A stretch of 64,000 nt of DNA from contig NZ_CP063362.1 of assembly GCF_016807805.1 (NCBI RefSeq), positions 1,612,001 to 1,676,000 of the forward strand. The letters are read 5' to 3'. A program made the position numbers and the translations under genes. A model generated the notes under the pieces. It was not told the DNA's origin, searched no databases, and was given only the letters and a program-made list of their open reading frames with translations. Shown piece by piece: positions 46,947 to 55,318 of this stretch. Origin of the DNA: Xanthobacter dioxanivorans (GTDB lineage: Bacteria > Pseudomonadota > Alphaproteobacteria > Rhizobiales > Xanthobacteraceae). Position 1 is the stretch's first letter. The number at the start of each line of letters is the position of its first letter.

Positions 46947-49622
46947 ATGAGCGGCGCGGACCCCACGTCACCTTCCGACGGAACGGACCCTTCGGCGCAC
47001 GGCGGGACGGGCCCGGCCCGCGCCATGCCGCGCGCCATGCTCACCTATCTCTGGCGGGCGGCACCGGCGAGCCACATCAAGCTGTTCGCGCTGGTGCTGC
47101 TGCTGCTGCCCTTCAACTACGCCTCGCTCGAGCTGCCGCGCCTCATCGTGAACGGCGTGACCGACGCCATCGGCGGCACGGTCCCCCGCCTCCTCGCCTT
47201 CGACCTTGCCTTGCCGGATTTTCTCGGCGGGGCGAGGTTCTACAGCTTTCCCGGCTTCGAGGTGACTGCCTTCGGGCTTCTGGCGGGCCTGGCCCTGGTG
47301 CTGTTCGCCCTCCAGCTCATCCAGCAGCACATCTCCCGGCTGATCGAGATGGCGAAGGCGCGGCTCGGCGAGCGCATCTTGGTGGGCCTGCGCCGCCAGC
47401 TGTTCGACATCATCCAGCGGCTGCGCCCCGAGGCGCCCATGAAGAGCAAGGCCCTGGAAGTGGGCAACATGCTGCGGTTCGAGGTGGGGCCCATCGCCCC
47501 CTTCGCCGGCATGGCCTTCGCCCAGCCGCTGAAATCGGCCGGCCTCATCGGCTCGGCGACGCTGCTGATCTTCACCCAGAACGCGGCGCTGGGCGCCTGC
47601 GCCATCGGCATCCTGGCGCTGAACCACGTGCTGCTCGGCATCCAGCGCCGCGACAACGAGAAGAAGCTGCAGATCTACCAGCGCGAGGCCGTGGCCCTCG
47701 GCAAACGCGTCATGTCCGGCATCGACCGGCTGCCCCTCGTCCACGGCTTCGCCACCAGCCCCTTCGAGCGCGCCGAGGTGGACGGCCGCCTCGCCATCGT
47801 CTCCGAGGCGAGCCTCGACATGAAGCGGCAGAACGCCACCGACCGCATCCTCAACCTGCTGATGTCGGACGTGCCCACCCTGGTCTTCTATTCGGTGGGC
47901 GGATGGCTCGCGTTGTCGGGCGCCATCAATATCGGCCAGCTGGTGGCGGTGGTGGCCGCCTACGGCCAGATTCCCGAGCCGCTCAAGGAGCTGATTGACT
48001 GGGACGAGAAGCGCGTGGTGGCGCAGGTGCGCTACGACTTCGCCCGTTATTATCTGGAAACCCGCGAGGTCTGGCCCGAGGGGGTGCAGGACGTCGCCGA
48101 GGGGCCGGAGCCCGCCTTCGACGGTTCCATCAAGGTGGCCGACCTCGGCATCGTCGATCCGGCGGGCGGGGCGCTGGTGGATGGGGTGAGCTTCGACGTC
48201 GCGGCCGGACGCGCCGTGGCGCTGAAGGGTCCAGATGCCGGCGGCAAGCACGCGGTGGCCAAGGTATGCGGGCGCGCCATCTCGCTCTACAGCGGCACGG
48301 TGCGCGTCGGCGGGCACGATCTTGCCAGCATGTCCGAGGGGCTCTACGGCCGGCACGTGGCCTATGCGGGCGGCGACCCCATCGTGATCAACGGCACGCT
48401 GCGGGAGAACCTCGCCTGCGCCCTGCTCCGCCGGCCCCGTCGGACGACGGGGGAGGCCGCCGACCTTGCGGCCATGGGCGCCCGCGATGCGGCCGACCTC
48501 GACCAGCGCGCGCTCGCCGCCTTGTCGCTCGCCGGCCTCGGCGACCTCGTGGTGCGGCTGGGGCTGGAGCGGCGGCTCGATCCCGAACGGGAGAGCGCGC
48601 TCACCTCGCGCCTCGTCTCGCAGCGCGCCGCCGTCACCGACGCGGTGGCACGCCGGCAGACGCAGACCGGGCGCGTGCTGATGGAGCCGTTCCGCTTCGC
48701 CGCCTTCAACCGGTGGATGACGCTCGCCGAGAACATCCTGTTCGCCACCCCGCTGAACGACGGGCGCGGGGCCTCCTCCCTGCTCGCCGATCCGGGACTT
48801 GGCCCGCAGCTGACCAAGATCGGCCTCGCCGGGGACCTGCCGCGCTTCGGCCGGGCCGCGCTCGGCATCCTCGTGGACCTGGCCGGCGGGCCGGAGGAGC
48901 TGGCGGGCATCGACACCAAGGGCCTGCTGCGGGCCGAGGAGATGCGCGCCGCCGGGCGCATCGCCGCCCGCGCCGTGGAGGAGATGACCACCGGGGAGCG
49001 GGCGCTGCTCGTGCGCATCGCCGGGCGCTATTGCGAGCCGCGCCACCGCTTCGGCCTGCTGGACGAGGCGTGGCAGGAGCGGACGCTGGCGGCGCGGGCG
49101 CATCTGGCGCACGTCACCGAGGTGTCGGGCATCCGCCTCGCCCGCTACCAGCCGGATGCCTATTGCCAGGCCCTCACCGTGCGCGACAACCTGCTGTTCG
49201 GCCGCATCGCCGCCGACCGGGCGGGGGCGGCCGCCGCGGTGGACGAGATCGTGCGCGAATGCCTGGCGCAGGAAGGCCTCATCGGGCAGGTGGAGCGGCT
49301 CTGCCTCGACGTGACGGTGGGCGAGGGCGGGCTGCCGCTCTCCGCCGCCGAGCGCGGCAAGCTGACGCTGGCGCGCTGCCTGCTCGCCGATCCCGACATC
49401 CTGGTGATCGACGATGCGCTGGTGCCGCTCGCCCCGGCGGAACAGAGCACCCTCATCGACGCGGTGCTCGCCCGGCGCACTGGACGCACCACGCTCGTCG
49501 TCCTAGATGCGGGAGAGCCGCTGCATCTGTTCCGCGAGGTCATCGTGATGACCCACGGCCAGATCGAGCGCATCGAGGAGCCCGGTGCGGGGGCAGTGTC
49601 GCCACAGGCGGCCCGGGCCTGA
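46947..49622 (+). CDS. Large ABC-transporter-like protein with degenerate nucleotide-binding region
   Basis: An 891-residue protein. The first ~350 residues resemble an ABC exporter membrane domain (ASHIKLFALVLLLLPFNYAS, AYGQIPEPLKELIDWDEKR). The rest is NBD-like but altered: Walker A is GPDAGGKHA (428-436, His instead of Ser/Thr), the signature is LSAAERGK (798-805) instead of LSGGQ, Walker B ends DD (DILVIDDAL, 817-825) without the usual Glu, and the switch His is absent (LVVLDAGEPL). About 300 residues separate the first ENL segment (TLRENLACAL, ~482) from the signature, and similar segments recur (TLAENILFATP ~592; TVRDNLLFGRI ~745), suggesting internal duplication. ATP hydrolysis looks doubtful. 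It sits between a cAMP-making and a cNMP-binding gene. Confidence 0.85.
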   Translation: MSGADPTSPSDGTDPSAHGGTGPARAMPRAMLTYLWRAAPASHIKLFALVLLLLPFNYASLELPRLIVNGVTDAIGGTVPRLLAFDLALPDFLGGARFYSFPGFEVTAFGLLAGLALVLFALQLIQQHISRLIEMAKARLGERILVGLRRQLFDIIQRLRPEAPMKSKALEVGNMLRFEVGPIAPFAGMAFAQPLKSAGLIGSATLLIFTQNAALGACAIGILALNHVLLGIQRRDNEKKLQIYQREAVALGKRVMSGIDRLPLVHGFATSPFERAEVDGRLAIVSEASLDMKRQNATDRILNLLMSDVPTLVFYSVGGWLALSGAINIGQLVAVVAAYGQIPEPLKELIDWDEKRVVAQVRYDFARYYLETREVWPEGVQDVAEGPEPAFDGSIKVADLGIVDPAGGALVDGVSFDVAAGRAVALKGPDAGGKHAVAKVCGRAISLYSGTVRVGGHDLASMSEGLYGRHVAYAGGDPIVINGTLRENLACALLRRPRRTTGEAADLAAMGARDAADLDQRALAALSLAGLGDLVVRLGLERRLDPERESALTSRLVSQRAAVTDAVARRQTQTGRVLMEPFRFAAFNRWMTLAENILFATPLNDGRGASSLLADPGLGPQLTKIGLAGDLPRFGRAALGILVDLAGGPEELAGIDTKGLLRAEEMRAAGRIAARAVEEMTTGERALLVRIAGRYCEPRHRFGLLDEAWQERTLAARAHLAHVTEVSGIRLARYQPDAYCQALTVRDNLLFGRIAADRAGAAAAVDEIVRECLAQEGLIGQVERLCLDVTVGEGGLPLSAAERGKLTLARCLLADPDILVIDDALVPLAPAEQSTLIDAVLARRTGRTTLVVLDAGEPLHLFREVIVMTHGQIERIEEPGAGAVSPQAARA

Positions 49623-49682
49623 GGAGAAGACCATGTGTCCGTCGCGCGGTGCGCGTGGACCATCTGCGGGAGGAATGCCCCC

Positions 49683-50126
49683 ATGAGCATCGAGGACGAG
49701 GCGCGGACACTGGCCCGCATCCCCATGTTCCGCGATCTCGAGCCGAGCCAGCTGCGGCTGCTCGCCTTTTCCGCCAGCCGGCTCGACGTGGCGGCGGGCG
49801 ATGTGCTGTTCCACCAGGGTGACGTGCCGGATGCCGCCTATGTGGTGCTCGACGGGACGGCGGTGATCGAGGTGGCGGCGGGCGGCGCCGCGCACGAGGT
49901 GGCGCGGCTCGGTCGCGACACGGTGGTGGGCGAGATGGGCGTGCTCACCGGCGAGCCGCGCACCGCCACGGTGCGCGCCGGCGACCCCATGAGCGTCCTG
50001 CGCATCGAGACCGATCTCTTCCTGTCGCTGCTCGACAAGACCCCCTCCCTCGCCCGCTCGGTGCTGCGCGACCTCGCCATGAGGCTCCAGCAGACGACGC
50101 AGGCCCTGGTGCGGGCGCGCGGCTGA
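49683..50126 (+). CDS. Stand-alone cyclic-nucleotide-binding domain protein
   Basis: A 147-residue protein made almost entirely of one CRP-type cNMP-binding domain ([40 protein letters not shown]). The phosphate-binding cassette [17 protein letters not shown] has the key Glu and Arg. There is no DNA-binding helix-turn-helix, so it is not a CRP-like activator; it probably binds a protein partner. It starts at ATG 49683, 60 bases after the ABC-like gene. The likely ligand is cAMP from the cyclase two genes upstream, and the ABC-like protein is the obvious candidate partner (inference). Confidence 0.9.
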   Translation: MSIEDEARTLARIPMFRDLEPSQLRLLAFSASRLDVAAGDVLFHQGDVPDAAYVVLDGTAVIEVAAGGAAHEVARLGRDTVVGEMGVLTGEPRTATVRAGDPMSVLRIETDLFLSLLDKTPSLARSVLRDLAMRLQQTTQALVRARG

Positions 50127-50289
50127 TGCCCAGCGAGGCACGGACCCCGGAGGGCACGGGTTCCGGGAGCAGGCATATGGTCGGCATCGCCGGGCCGTGA
50201 GCCGGCAAATCCGATTGTTTCGCCCGTCCCTTGCGTCCCGTAACGGCAAGCGTCACCATGCCGCGCCATTCTTCCTGGGGGGTATCGGG

Positions 50290-50727
50290 ATGCGATTCAT
50301 AAAGCTCATCGTCGGGCTCGTGCTGGCCTTGTCTCTGGCCGCCTGTTTCGAGGGGGCGCAGGGCCCCGCTGGCCCGCAGGGCGCGGCTGGCGCTGCCGGT
50401 CCGCAGGGGCCCGCCGGCGTGGCCGGCCCGGTCGGTGCGGCTGGTCCCGCAGGTCCGGCCGGCCCCCAGGGCGCGGTCGGACCCGCCGGTCCGCAAGGGA
50501 TCCAGGGCGTGCCCGCTGCCGCCAACATCGCCGTGCGCGCCTCGGATTGCCCGGCGGCCGGGTGCCTCGCCGGCTGCGAGAGCGGCGAAAGCGTGATCGG
50601 CGGCTATTGCGTCAACCATGACCGGGGCATGCAGCACATCGCCGTGTTCTCGGCCCGGGACGGCAAGACCGAGGTGGAATGCCTCAATCCGGTCAAGCAG
50701 GTGGTGGCGGTCTGCCTCAAGCCCTGA
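50290..50727 (+). CDS. Collagen-like repeat lipoprotein
   Basis: A 145-residue predicted lipoprotein. The signal sequence [19 protein letters not shown] has a lipobox (LAAC). It is followed by 18 uninterrupted Gly-X-Y triplets (GAQ GPA GPQ ... GIQ GVP), a collagen-like triple-helix sequence. A C-terminal domain of about 70 residues has six cysteines ([26 protein letters not shown]) that could form three disulfides. ATG 50290 is preferred over in-frame 50197 because it begins the signal peptide. The function is unknown; a trimeric surface stalk is plausible. It is 163 bases after the cNMP-binding gene, so co-transcription is uncertain. Confidence 0.85.
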   Translation: MRFIKLIVGLVLALSLAACFEGAQGPAGPQGAAGAAGPQGPAGVAGPVGAAGPAGPAGPQGAVGPAGPQGIQGVPAAANIAVRASDCPAAGCLAGCESGESVIGGYCVNHDRGMQHIAVFSARDGKTEVECLNPVKQVVAVCLKP

Positions 50728-50755
50728 TGGGTCGGCGCGACGCCAACCCGTCGGC

Positions 50756-51121
50756 TCAGGCCCGCTTGCGCAGGATCTTGAGCCGGCCGAGCAGCTCCGC
50801 CACCGCCTCCGGCGGCAGGTGGCGGATCTCCCGGGCAATGAGGTTGGCAAGCTCCGTAGCCTGTGGGCTCAGGTCCGCGGTGTCCACCACCACCCGCGGC
50901 CGGGACAGTTCGGCGAGGCGCTGGAGATCCTCCGCCTCGTCCCAGATCACGTTGAAATAGGCAATGATGCGCTGCACCAGCGCCCAGGTGGGCTTGCCGC
51001 GCTTGCCGGTCTCCAGCGCCGAGAGATAAGTGGGCGTGACCCCGATGGCGCGCGCCATTTCGGTGAGGGTCACGCCGCGTTGGGCGCGCAGGTCGCGCAC
51101 CCGGCTTCCGAACGGCGTCAT
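50756..51121 (-). CDS. XRE-family helix-turn-helix regulator
   Basis: A 121-residue protein with an N-terminal Cro/C1 helix-turn-helix (FGSRVRDLRAQRGVTLTEMA, VTPTYLSALETGKRGKP) and a C-terminal helical region (ATELANLIAREIRHLPPEAV, LLGRLKILRKRA). ATG 51121 is chosen; the frame is open 80 codons further upstream but that part is low-complexity. It converges on the collagen-like gene. The target is unknown. Confidence 0.82.
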   Translation of the reverse strand: MTPFGSRVRDLRAQRGVTLTEMARAIGVTPTYLSALETGKRGKPTWALVQRIIAYFNVIWDEAEDLQRLAELSRPRVVVDTADLSPQATELANLIAREIRHLPPEAVAELLGRLKILRKRA

Positions 51122-51333
51122 GTTCCCAAGGGTGTCATGGCCGGCCTTCCTGCCGCCGCCGTCCGGCGCGGGCACCTTCTTCGAGCCTGGAGGCACAGGG
51201 TTCTGCAGGGGGGATTCGCCCCCCTTGATCCCGCTCCGAGCGCCCGAGGGTAGAATACCGGCGAAAGGAACGGAAGCCGGCGCCGCAGCAGCGCCCCACC
51301 GGTTCGATCGACGGGACGGATCATTCCGCACGC

Positions 51334-51365
51334 AAAGAAAAACGGCGGTGCGATGCACCGCCGTT
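51334..51365 (-). terminator. Intrinsic terminator of the DUF2076 gene
   Basis: On the minus strand AACGGCGGTGC-ATC-GCACCGCCGTT, an 11-bp perfect stem with a 3-base loop, is followed by TTTTTCTTTG. It lies ~32 bases after the DUF2076 stop. Confidence 0.8.
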
Positions 51366-51396
51366 CGCGTCTTTCTGGCTCGATTTCGCCGGGACT

Positions 51397-52248
51397 TCAG
51401 GTCCAGGAGCTGTCGTCGGACCCGTCGTCACCGCCCCAATCGCCGCCGTCGTCGAAGGAGGCCTCCTGCGGATCGGTGCTCTGCGGATCGGCATTCCAGA
51501 AATTGCCGCCATCCTGCCCCTGATCCTGGGGGGCATCGCCGCCCAGGGCGGTCTGGGCATCCTGGCCGAGATTCCCGCTGGCCGGCTCGGCGGCCGGCTT
51601 GCCGTATTCGGCGGCCGCATGCTGGGCGAGCGCTCCACCGCCGCCGGTCATCATGCCCTTGATGCCGTCGAACAGAAGCGCGCCGCCGGCAACGCCCGCC
51701 GCCGTGGCGAGGGCGCCCTGGAGAAATCCGCCGCCGCCGAAACCGCGCTGCTGCGGGGGCTGCTGCTGAGCCCAGGGTCCGCCCTGCTGAGGCGGATAGC
51801 CGCCCTGCTGGCCATAGCCCTGCTGGGGATACCCCTGCTGGCCTGGCGGGTAGCCGCCACCCTGCTGCGCGTAGCCCTGCTGGCCATAGCCCTGGGGCAG
51901 GCCCATGGGTTCGCCCGCGCTCCGGCCGCCGGTGGAGGGAACGGAGGGGCGGGCGCTGCCGCCACCGAACAATCCGCCGAGGAAGCCGCCGGAAGGGCGC
52001 GACTGGGCCTCCGCCGCGCGGGCCTCGGCATCCTGAAGCTGGGCTTCCAGCTCCTGGATGTGGGCATAGGTCTGCTGCAGCGCGTGCTCCTGCACGATCA
52101 CGCTCTGGGCGAGGGCATAGGTGGCATGGGGGGACTCGGCGACGCGGCGCGCAATCAGCGCTTCGGCCTCCGGGTCACGCGGCTGGTTCGCGACACCGCG
52201 CATGCGGTCGAACAGGCCGTCGATCAGGGCACGTTCCTCGGGGGTCAT
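51397..52248 (-). CDS. DUF2076 domain protein with Gln/Gly/Tyr-rich middle
   Basis: A 283-residue protein. The N-terminal ~90 residues match DUF2076 (MTPEERALIDGLFDRMRGV, ESPHATYALAQSVIVQEHAL, coiled-coil QELEAQLQDAEARAAEAQ). The middle is a low-complexity Gly/Gln/Tyr/Pro region (repeats like QQGYGQQGGYPPQ), followed by a hydrophobic Gly-rich segment (LQGALATAAGVAGGALLFDG) and an acidic tail (DDGGDWGGDDGSDDSS). The function is unknown. ATG 52248 is chosen from the domain start. It has its own terminator. Confidence 0.85.
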   Translation of the reverse strand: MTPEERALIDGLFDRMRGVANQPRDPEAEALIARRVAESPHATYALAQSVIVQEHALQQTYAHIQELEAQLQDAEARAAEAQSRPSGGFLGGLFGGGSARPSVPSTGGRSAGEPMGLPQGYGQQGYAQQGGGYPPGQQGYPQQGYGQQGGYPPQQGGPWAQQQPPQQRGFGGGGFLQGALATAAGVAGGALLFDGIKGMMTGGGGALAQHAAAEYGKPAAEPASGNLGQDAQTALGGDAPQDQGQDGGNFWNADPQSTDPQEASFDDGGDWGGDDGSDDSSWT

Positions 52249-52351
52249 ATCCGTCTCCGGTGGTTGGACCACCGAGCATATGAGCAGCCGTCCGTGACGG
52301 AGGAAGGGCGCCCCGGATGAAATTTTGGTAACGCAGCGGTAGCCGGGCGCG

Positions 52352-53659
52352 CTACTCCGCGGCGTCGGCCGGAGAGCGCCCGGCTGCCGGGGCTTGCCCG
52401 GGAATGCCGAAGCGCCGCTCCACATAGGCTTCCACCAGCTGGCGGAACTCGTCCTGGATGTTGGCGCCGCGCAGGGTGGCGGCCTTTTTGCCGTCGATGA
52501 AGACCGGGGCGGAGGGGGTCTCGCCGGTGCCGGGCAGGGAGATGCCGATGTCGGCGTGCTTGCTCTCGCCCGGTCCGTTCACGATGCAGCCCATGACCGC
52601 CACGTTCAGGGTCTCGACGCCGGGATACTTCGCCTTCCACACCGGCATGCGGGTGCGGATCATGTCCTGCACGCTCTGCGCCAGCTCCTGGAACACGGTG
52701 GAGGTGGTGCGCCCGCACCCGGGACACGCCGCCACCAGCGGCACGAAGGTGCGCAGGCCCATGGTCTGCAGGATCTCCTGCGCCACCTGCACCTCGCGGG
52801 TGCGGTCGCCGTTGGGCTCGGGGGTCAGCGACACGCGGATGGTGTCGCCGATGCCCTGCTGCAGCACCACGCCCATGGCGGCGGTGGAGGCGACGATGCC
52901 CTTCGAGCCCATGCCCGCCTCGGTGAGGCCGAGATGCAGCGCATAGTCCGAGCGGCGCGCCAGCTCGCCATAGACCGCCACCAGGTCCTGCACCGCCGAG
53001 ACCTTGGCGGAGAGGATGATGCGGTTGCGGCCGAGCCCGATCTCCTCCGCCAGCGCCGCCGACAGCAGGGCCGAGCGGACCAGCGCTTCGCGGGTCACCG
53101 CCCGCGCCTCGGCCGGGTTCGGCAGGCGGGCATTCTCGTCCATGAGGCGGGTGAGGAGCTCGCCGTCGAGGGAGCCCCAGTTGGCGCCGATGCGCACCGG
53201 CTTGTCGTGGCGTATGGCGGTTTCCACGATGGCGGCGAACTGCCGGTCCTTCTTGTCGCCAAAGCCCACGTTGCCCGGATTGATTCGGTATTTGTCGAGG
53301 GCCTGCGCGCAGGCCGGATGATCGGCGAGCAGGGTGTGGCCGATATAATGGAAGTCGCCCACCAGCGGCACGTCGAGGCCCTGGGCCAGCAGCTTCTCCT
53401 TGATGTGCGGCACGGCGGCGGCGGCCTCGTCGCGGTCGACGGTGATGCGCACCAGCTCGGAGCCCGCGCGGGCGAGGGCCGCCACCTGGCGGACGGTGCC
53501 GGCGATGTCGGCGGTGTCGGTATTGGTCATGGACTGGACCACCACCGGCGCGCCGCCGCCGACCATGACCCCGCCCACCGGCACGCCCACGGTGTCGCGG
53601 CGCGGCGCGGGACCGGCCTGGAGAAGCTCGGCGGGAACCACGGGCACGGGGCTGGTCAT
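52352..53659 (-). CDS. ispG: 4-hydroxy-3-methylbut-2-enyl-diphosphate synthase IspG (GcpE)
   Basis: Iron-sulfur enzyme of the methylerythritol phosphate isoprenoid pathway. The start region is [20 protein letters not shown]; the body has [18 protein letters not shown] and [17 protein letters not shown]. The C-terminal [4Fe-4S] ligands are in ACPGCGRTT and [14 protein letters not shown] 53659 (MTSPVPVV) gives 435 residues, close to the family length; ATGs at 53695 and 53743 are also in frame, and no start has a clear ribosome site. Confidence 0.94.
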   Translation of the reverse strand: MTSPVPVVPAELLQAGPAPRRDTVGVPVGGVMVGGGAPVVVQSMTNTDTADIAGTVRQVAALARAGSELVRITVDRDEAAAAVPHIKEKLLAQGLDVPLVGDFHYIGHTLLADHPACAQALDKYRINPGNVGFGDKKDRQFAAIVETAIRHDKPVRIGANWGSLDGELLTRLMDENARLPNPAEARAVTREALVRSALLSAALAEEIGLGRNRIILSAKVSAVQDLVAVYGELARRSDYALHLGLTEAGMGSKGIVASTAAMGVVLQQGIGDTIRVSLTPEPNGDRTREVQVAQEILQTMGLRTFVPLVAACPGCGRTTSTVFQELAQSVQDMIRTRMPVWKAKYPGVETLNVAVMGCIVNGPGESKHADIGISLPGTGETPSAPVFIDGKKAATLRGANIQDEFRQLVEAYVERRFGIPGQAPAAGRSPADAAE

Positions 53660-53800
53660 GAATTTCGCATCCTCGGGCACTGCGTCCTCGGGCATTTCAG
53701 CTGCGGCGTGGGGGGATCGTCCCCGGCCATCGATACGTCCCATCGATACGCCCCCGGCGCCGCGCGGGCGCATTCGAGTTAGGCCGGGGCGCGGCGAGCG

Positions 53801-54307
53801 TCAACCCGCGCCGGCCGGCGCGGCGTCCGCCTCGCGGCACCGGGCGCAGCTCCCGGCCACCTCCAGCACCCTCTGGCGCGGCTCGAAGCCCGCCGCCCGC
53901 GCCGCCCAGGCGAGGTCCCGCCCGATGGCGTGGGAGGCCACCTCCTTGGTGTCGCTGCAGCGCTCGCAGATGAGGAAGATCACCACCTCGCCCGCTTCGT
54001 GGGGATGGGTGCAGGCGAGATAGGCGTTGCGGCTCTCGATGCGGTGGGCGAGGCCCTCCGCCACGAGGAAGTCGAGCACCCGATACACCGACATAGGCGG
54101 CGTCGGCTCGCCCGCGGCCGTGAGGCGCTGGACGATGTCGTAGGCGCCCACCGGCGCATGGCTCTCGGCCAGGGCCTTCATCACGCTGCGGCGGAGCGGC
54201 GTGAGGCGCAGGCCCCTTTCGGCGCAGCACTGCTCCACGCGCGCCATGGCACCGGCCACGCATTGGCCGTGATCATGGTCGAGAAGGGAAGGCACGGGAT
54301 CGCTCAC
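53801..54307 (-). CDS. zur: Fur-family regulator, Zur type
   Basis: A 168-residue regulator with a winged helix (RGLRLTPLRRSVMKALAESH, MSVYRVLDFLVAEGLAHR) and a metal domain with two CxxC pairs (CERC and SCARC). It also has an N-terminal HDHGQC and the HPH segment (CTHPHEAG), the zinc-site layout of Zur proteins. It probably represses zinc uptake genes. A GTG start at 54307 is chosen because the frame upstream has no similarity. It is divergent from bdhA; the shared ~200-base gap has a GCGTTGCA direct repeat. Confidence 0.85.
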   Translation of the reverse strand: MSDPVPSLLDHDHGQCVAGAMARVEQCCAERGLRLTPLRRSVMKALAESHAPVGAYDIVQRLTAAGEPTPPMSVYRVLDFLVAEGLAHRIESRNAYLACTHPHEAGEVVIFLICERCSDTKEVASHAIGRDLAWAARAAGFEPRQRVLEVAGSCARCREADAAPAGAG

Positions 54308-54369
54308 GCCCGTAAATCTAGTGCATGTCGTGCGATCCCGCCATCCGTGCGCCGATGGCGCCGCCACAT

Positions 54370-54397
54370 GCGTTGCACCGCGGAAAGGAGCGTTGCA
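54370..54397. promoter_or_regulatory. Direct repeat GCGTTGCA x2 at 20-bp spacing between zur and bdhA
   Basis: GCGTTGCA at 54370-54377 and again at 54390-54397, exactly two helical turns apart, in the divergent promoter region. This is a candidate regulator site for bdhA or zur. Confidence 0.35.
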
Positions 54398-54510
54398 ATC
54401 TGCCGCCCGCAGGATCACCTGTGCGCGTGACAGCATCGTCACACCGCTCCGCTACATCGTGAGCTCCGGCGTCGGGCCGGGGCCACGCCGCGCCTTTTTG
54501 GGGAACAGCC

Positions 54511-55293
54511 ATGCTCAAGGGGAAGGTCGCCGTCGTCACCGGGTCCACCAGCGGGATCGGGCTCGCTTATGCCCGCGCCTTCGCCAAGGAGGGCGCCAAC
54601 GTCGTCCTCAACGGCCTCGGTGACGCCGCCGCCATCGAGAAGGAGCGCTCCGCCATCGAGACCGAGTTCGGCGTGAAGGCGCTCTATTCGCCGGCCAACA
54701 TGCTGAAGGCGGACGAGATCGCCGACATGGTGAAGCTGGCCGAGACCGAGCTCGGCGCCTGCGACATCCTGGTGAACAATGCCGGCATCCAGCACGTGGC
54801 GCCGATCGAGGAATTCCCGATCGACACCTGGAACACCATCATCGCCATCAACCTGTCGGCGGCCTTCTTCGCCATGCGCGCGGCCATTCCCGGCATGAAG
54901 GCGCGCAAATGGGGCCGCATCATCAGCACCGCCTCGGCCCATGCGCTGGTCGCCTCGCCGTTCAAGTCCGCCTACGTGTCGGCCAAGCACGGCATCGCCG
55001 GCCTGACCAAGACGGCGGCGCTGGAAACGGCGCAGTTCGGCATCACGGTCAACGCCATCTGCCCCGGCTATGTGTGGACGCCTCTCGTCGAGAAGCAGAT
55101 CCCCGATACCGCCAAGGCCCGCGGCATGACCGAGGAGCAGGTGAAGAAGGACGTGCTGCTCGCCGCCCAGCCCACCAAGGAGTTCGTGACGGTGGAAGAG
55201 GTTGCGGCCCTCGCCGTGTTCCTCGCCTCCGACAATGCCCGCTCCATCACCGGGTCCCTGCAGCAGATCGACGGCGGCTGGGTCGCCGAGTGA
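54511..55293 (+). CDS. bdhA: 3-hydroxybutyrate dehydrogenase
   Basis: Classical SDR of 260 residues that oxidises D-3-hydroxybutyrate to acetoacetate, used in polyhydroxybutyrate breakdown. The NAD loop TGSTSGIGLAYARAFA and NNAGIQHVAPIEEFP lead to catalytic Ser and Tyr/Lys in STASAHALVAS and YVSAKHGI. NAICPGYVWTPLVEKQIPDT and the ending SLQQIDGGWVAE are typical of this enzyme. The patatin-like gene starts 25 bases after its stop, an arrangement that fits a polyhydroxybutyrate-mobilising pair. Confidence 0.93.
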   Translation: MLKGKVAVVTGSTSGIGLAYARAFAKEGANVVLNGLGDAAAIEKERSAIETEFGVKALYSPANMLKADEIADMVKLAETELGACDILVNNAGIQHVAPIEEFPIDTWNTIIAINLSAAFFAMRAAIPGMKARKWGRIISTASAHALVASPFKSAYVSAKHGIAGLTKTAALETAQFGITVNAICPGYVWTPLVEKQIPDTAKARGMTEEQVKKDVLLAAQPTKEFVTVEEVAALAVFLASDNARSITGSLQQIDGGWVAE

Positions 55294-55318
55294 GCGCCGG
55301 CCCGTCGGGACGACGGTC

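Noticed and set aside
46968..49112. A 714-codon minus-strand frame opposite the ABC-like gene
   Set aside because: No domain and His/Gln/Ala-rich shadow composition; the plus-strand protein has membrane segments and NBD-like motifs.
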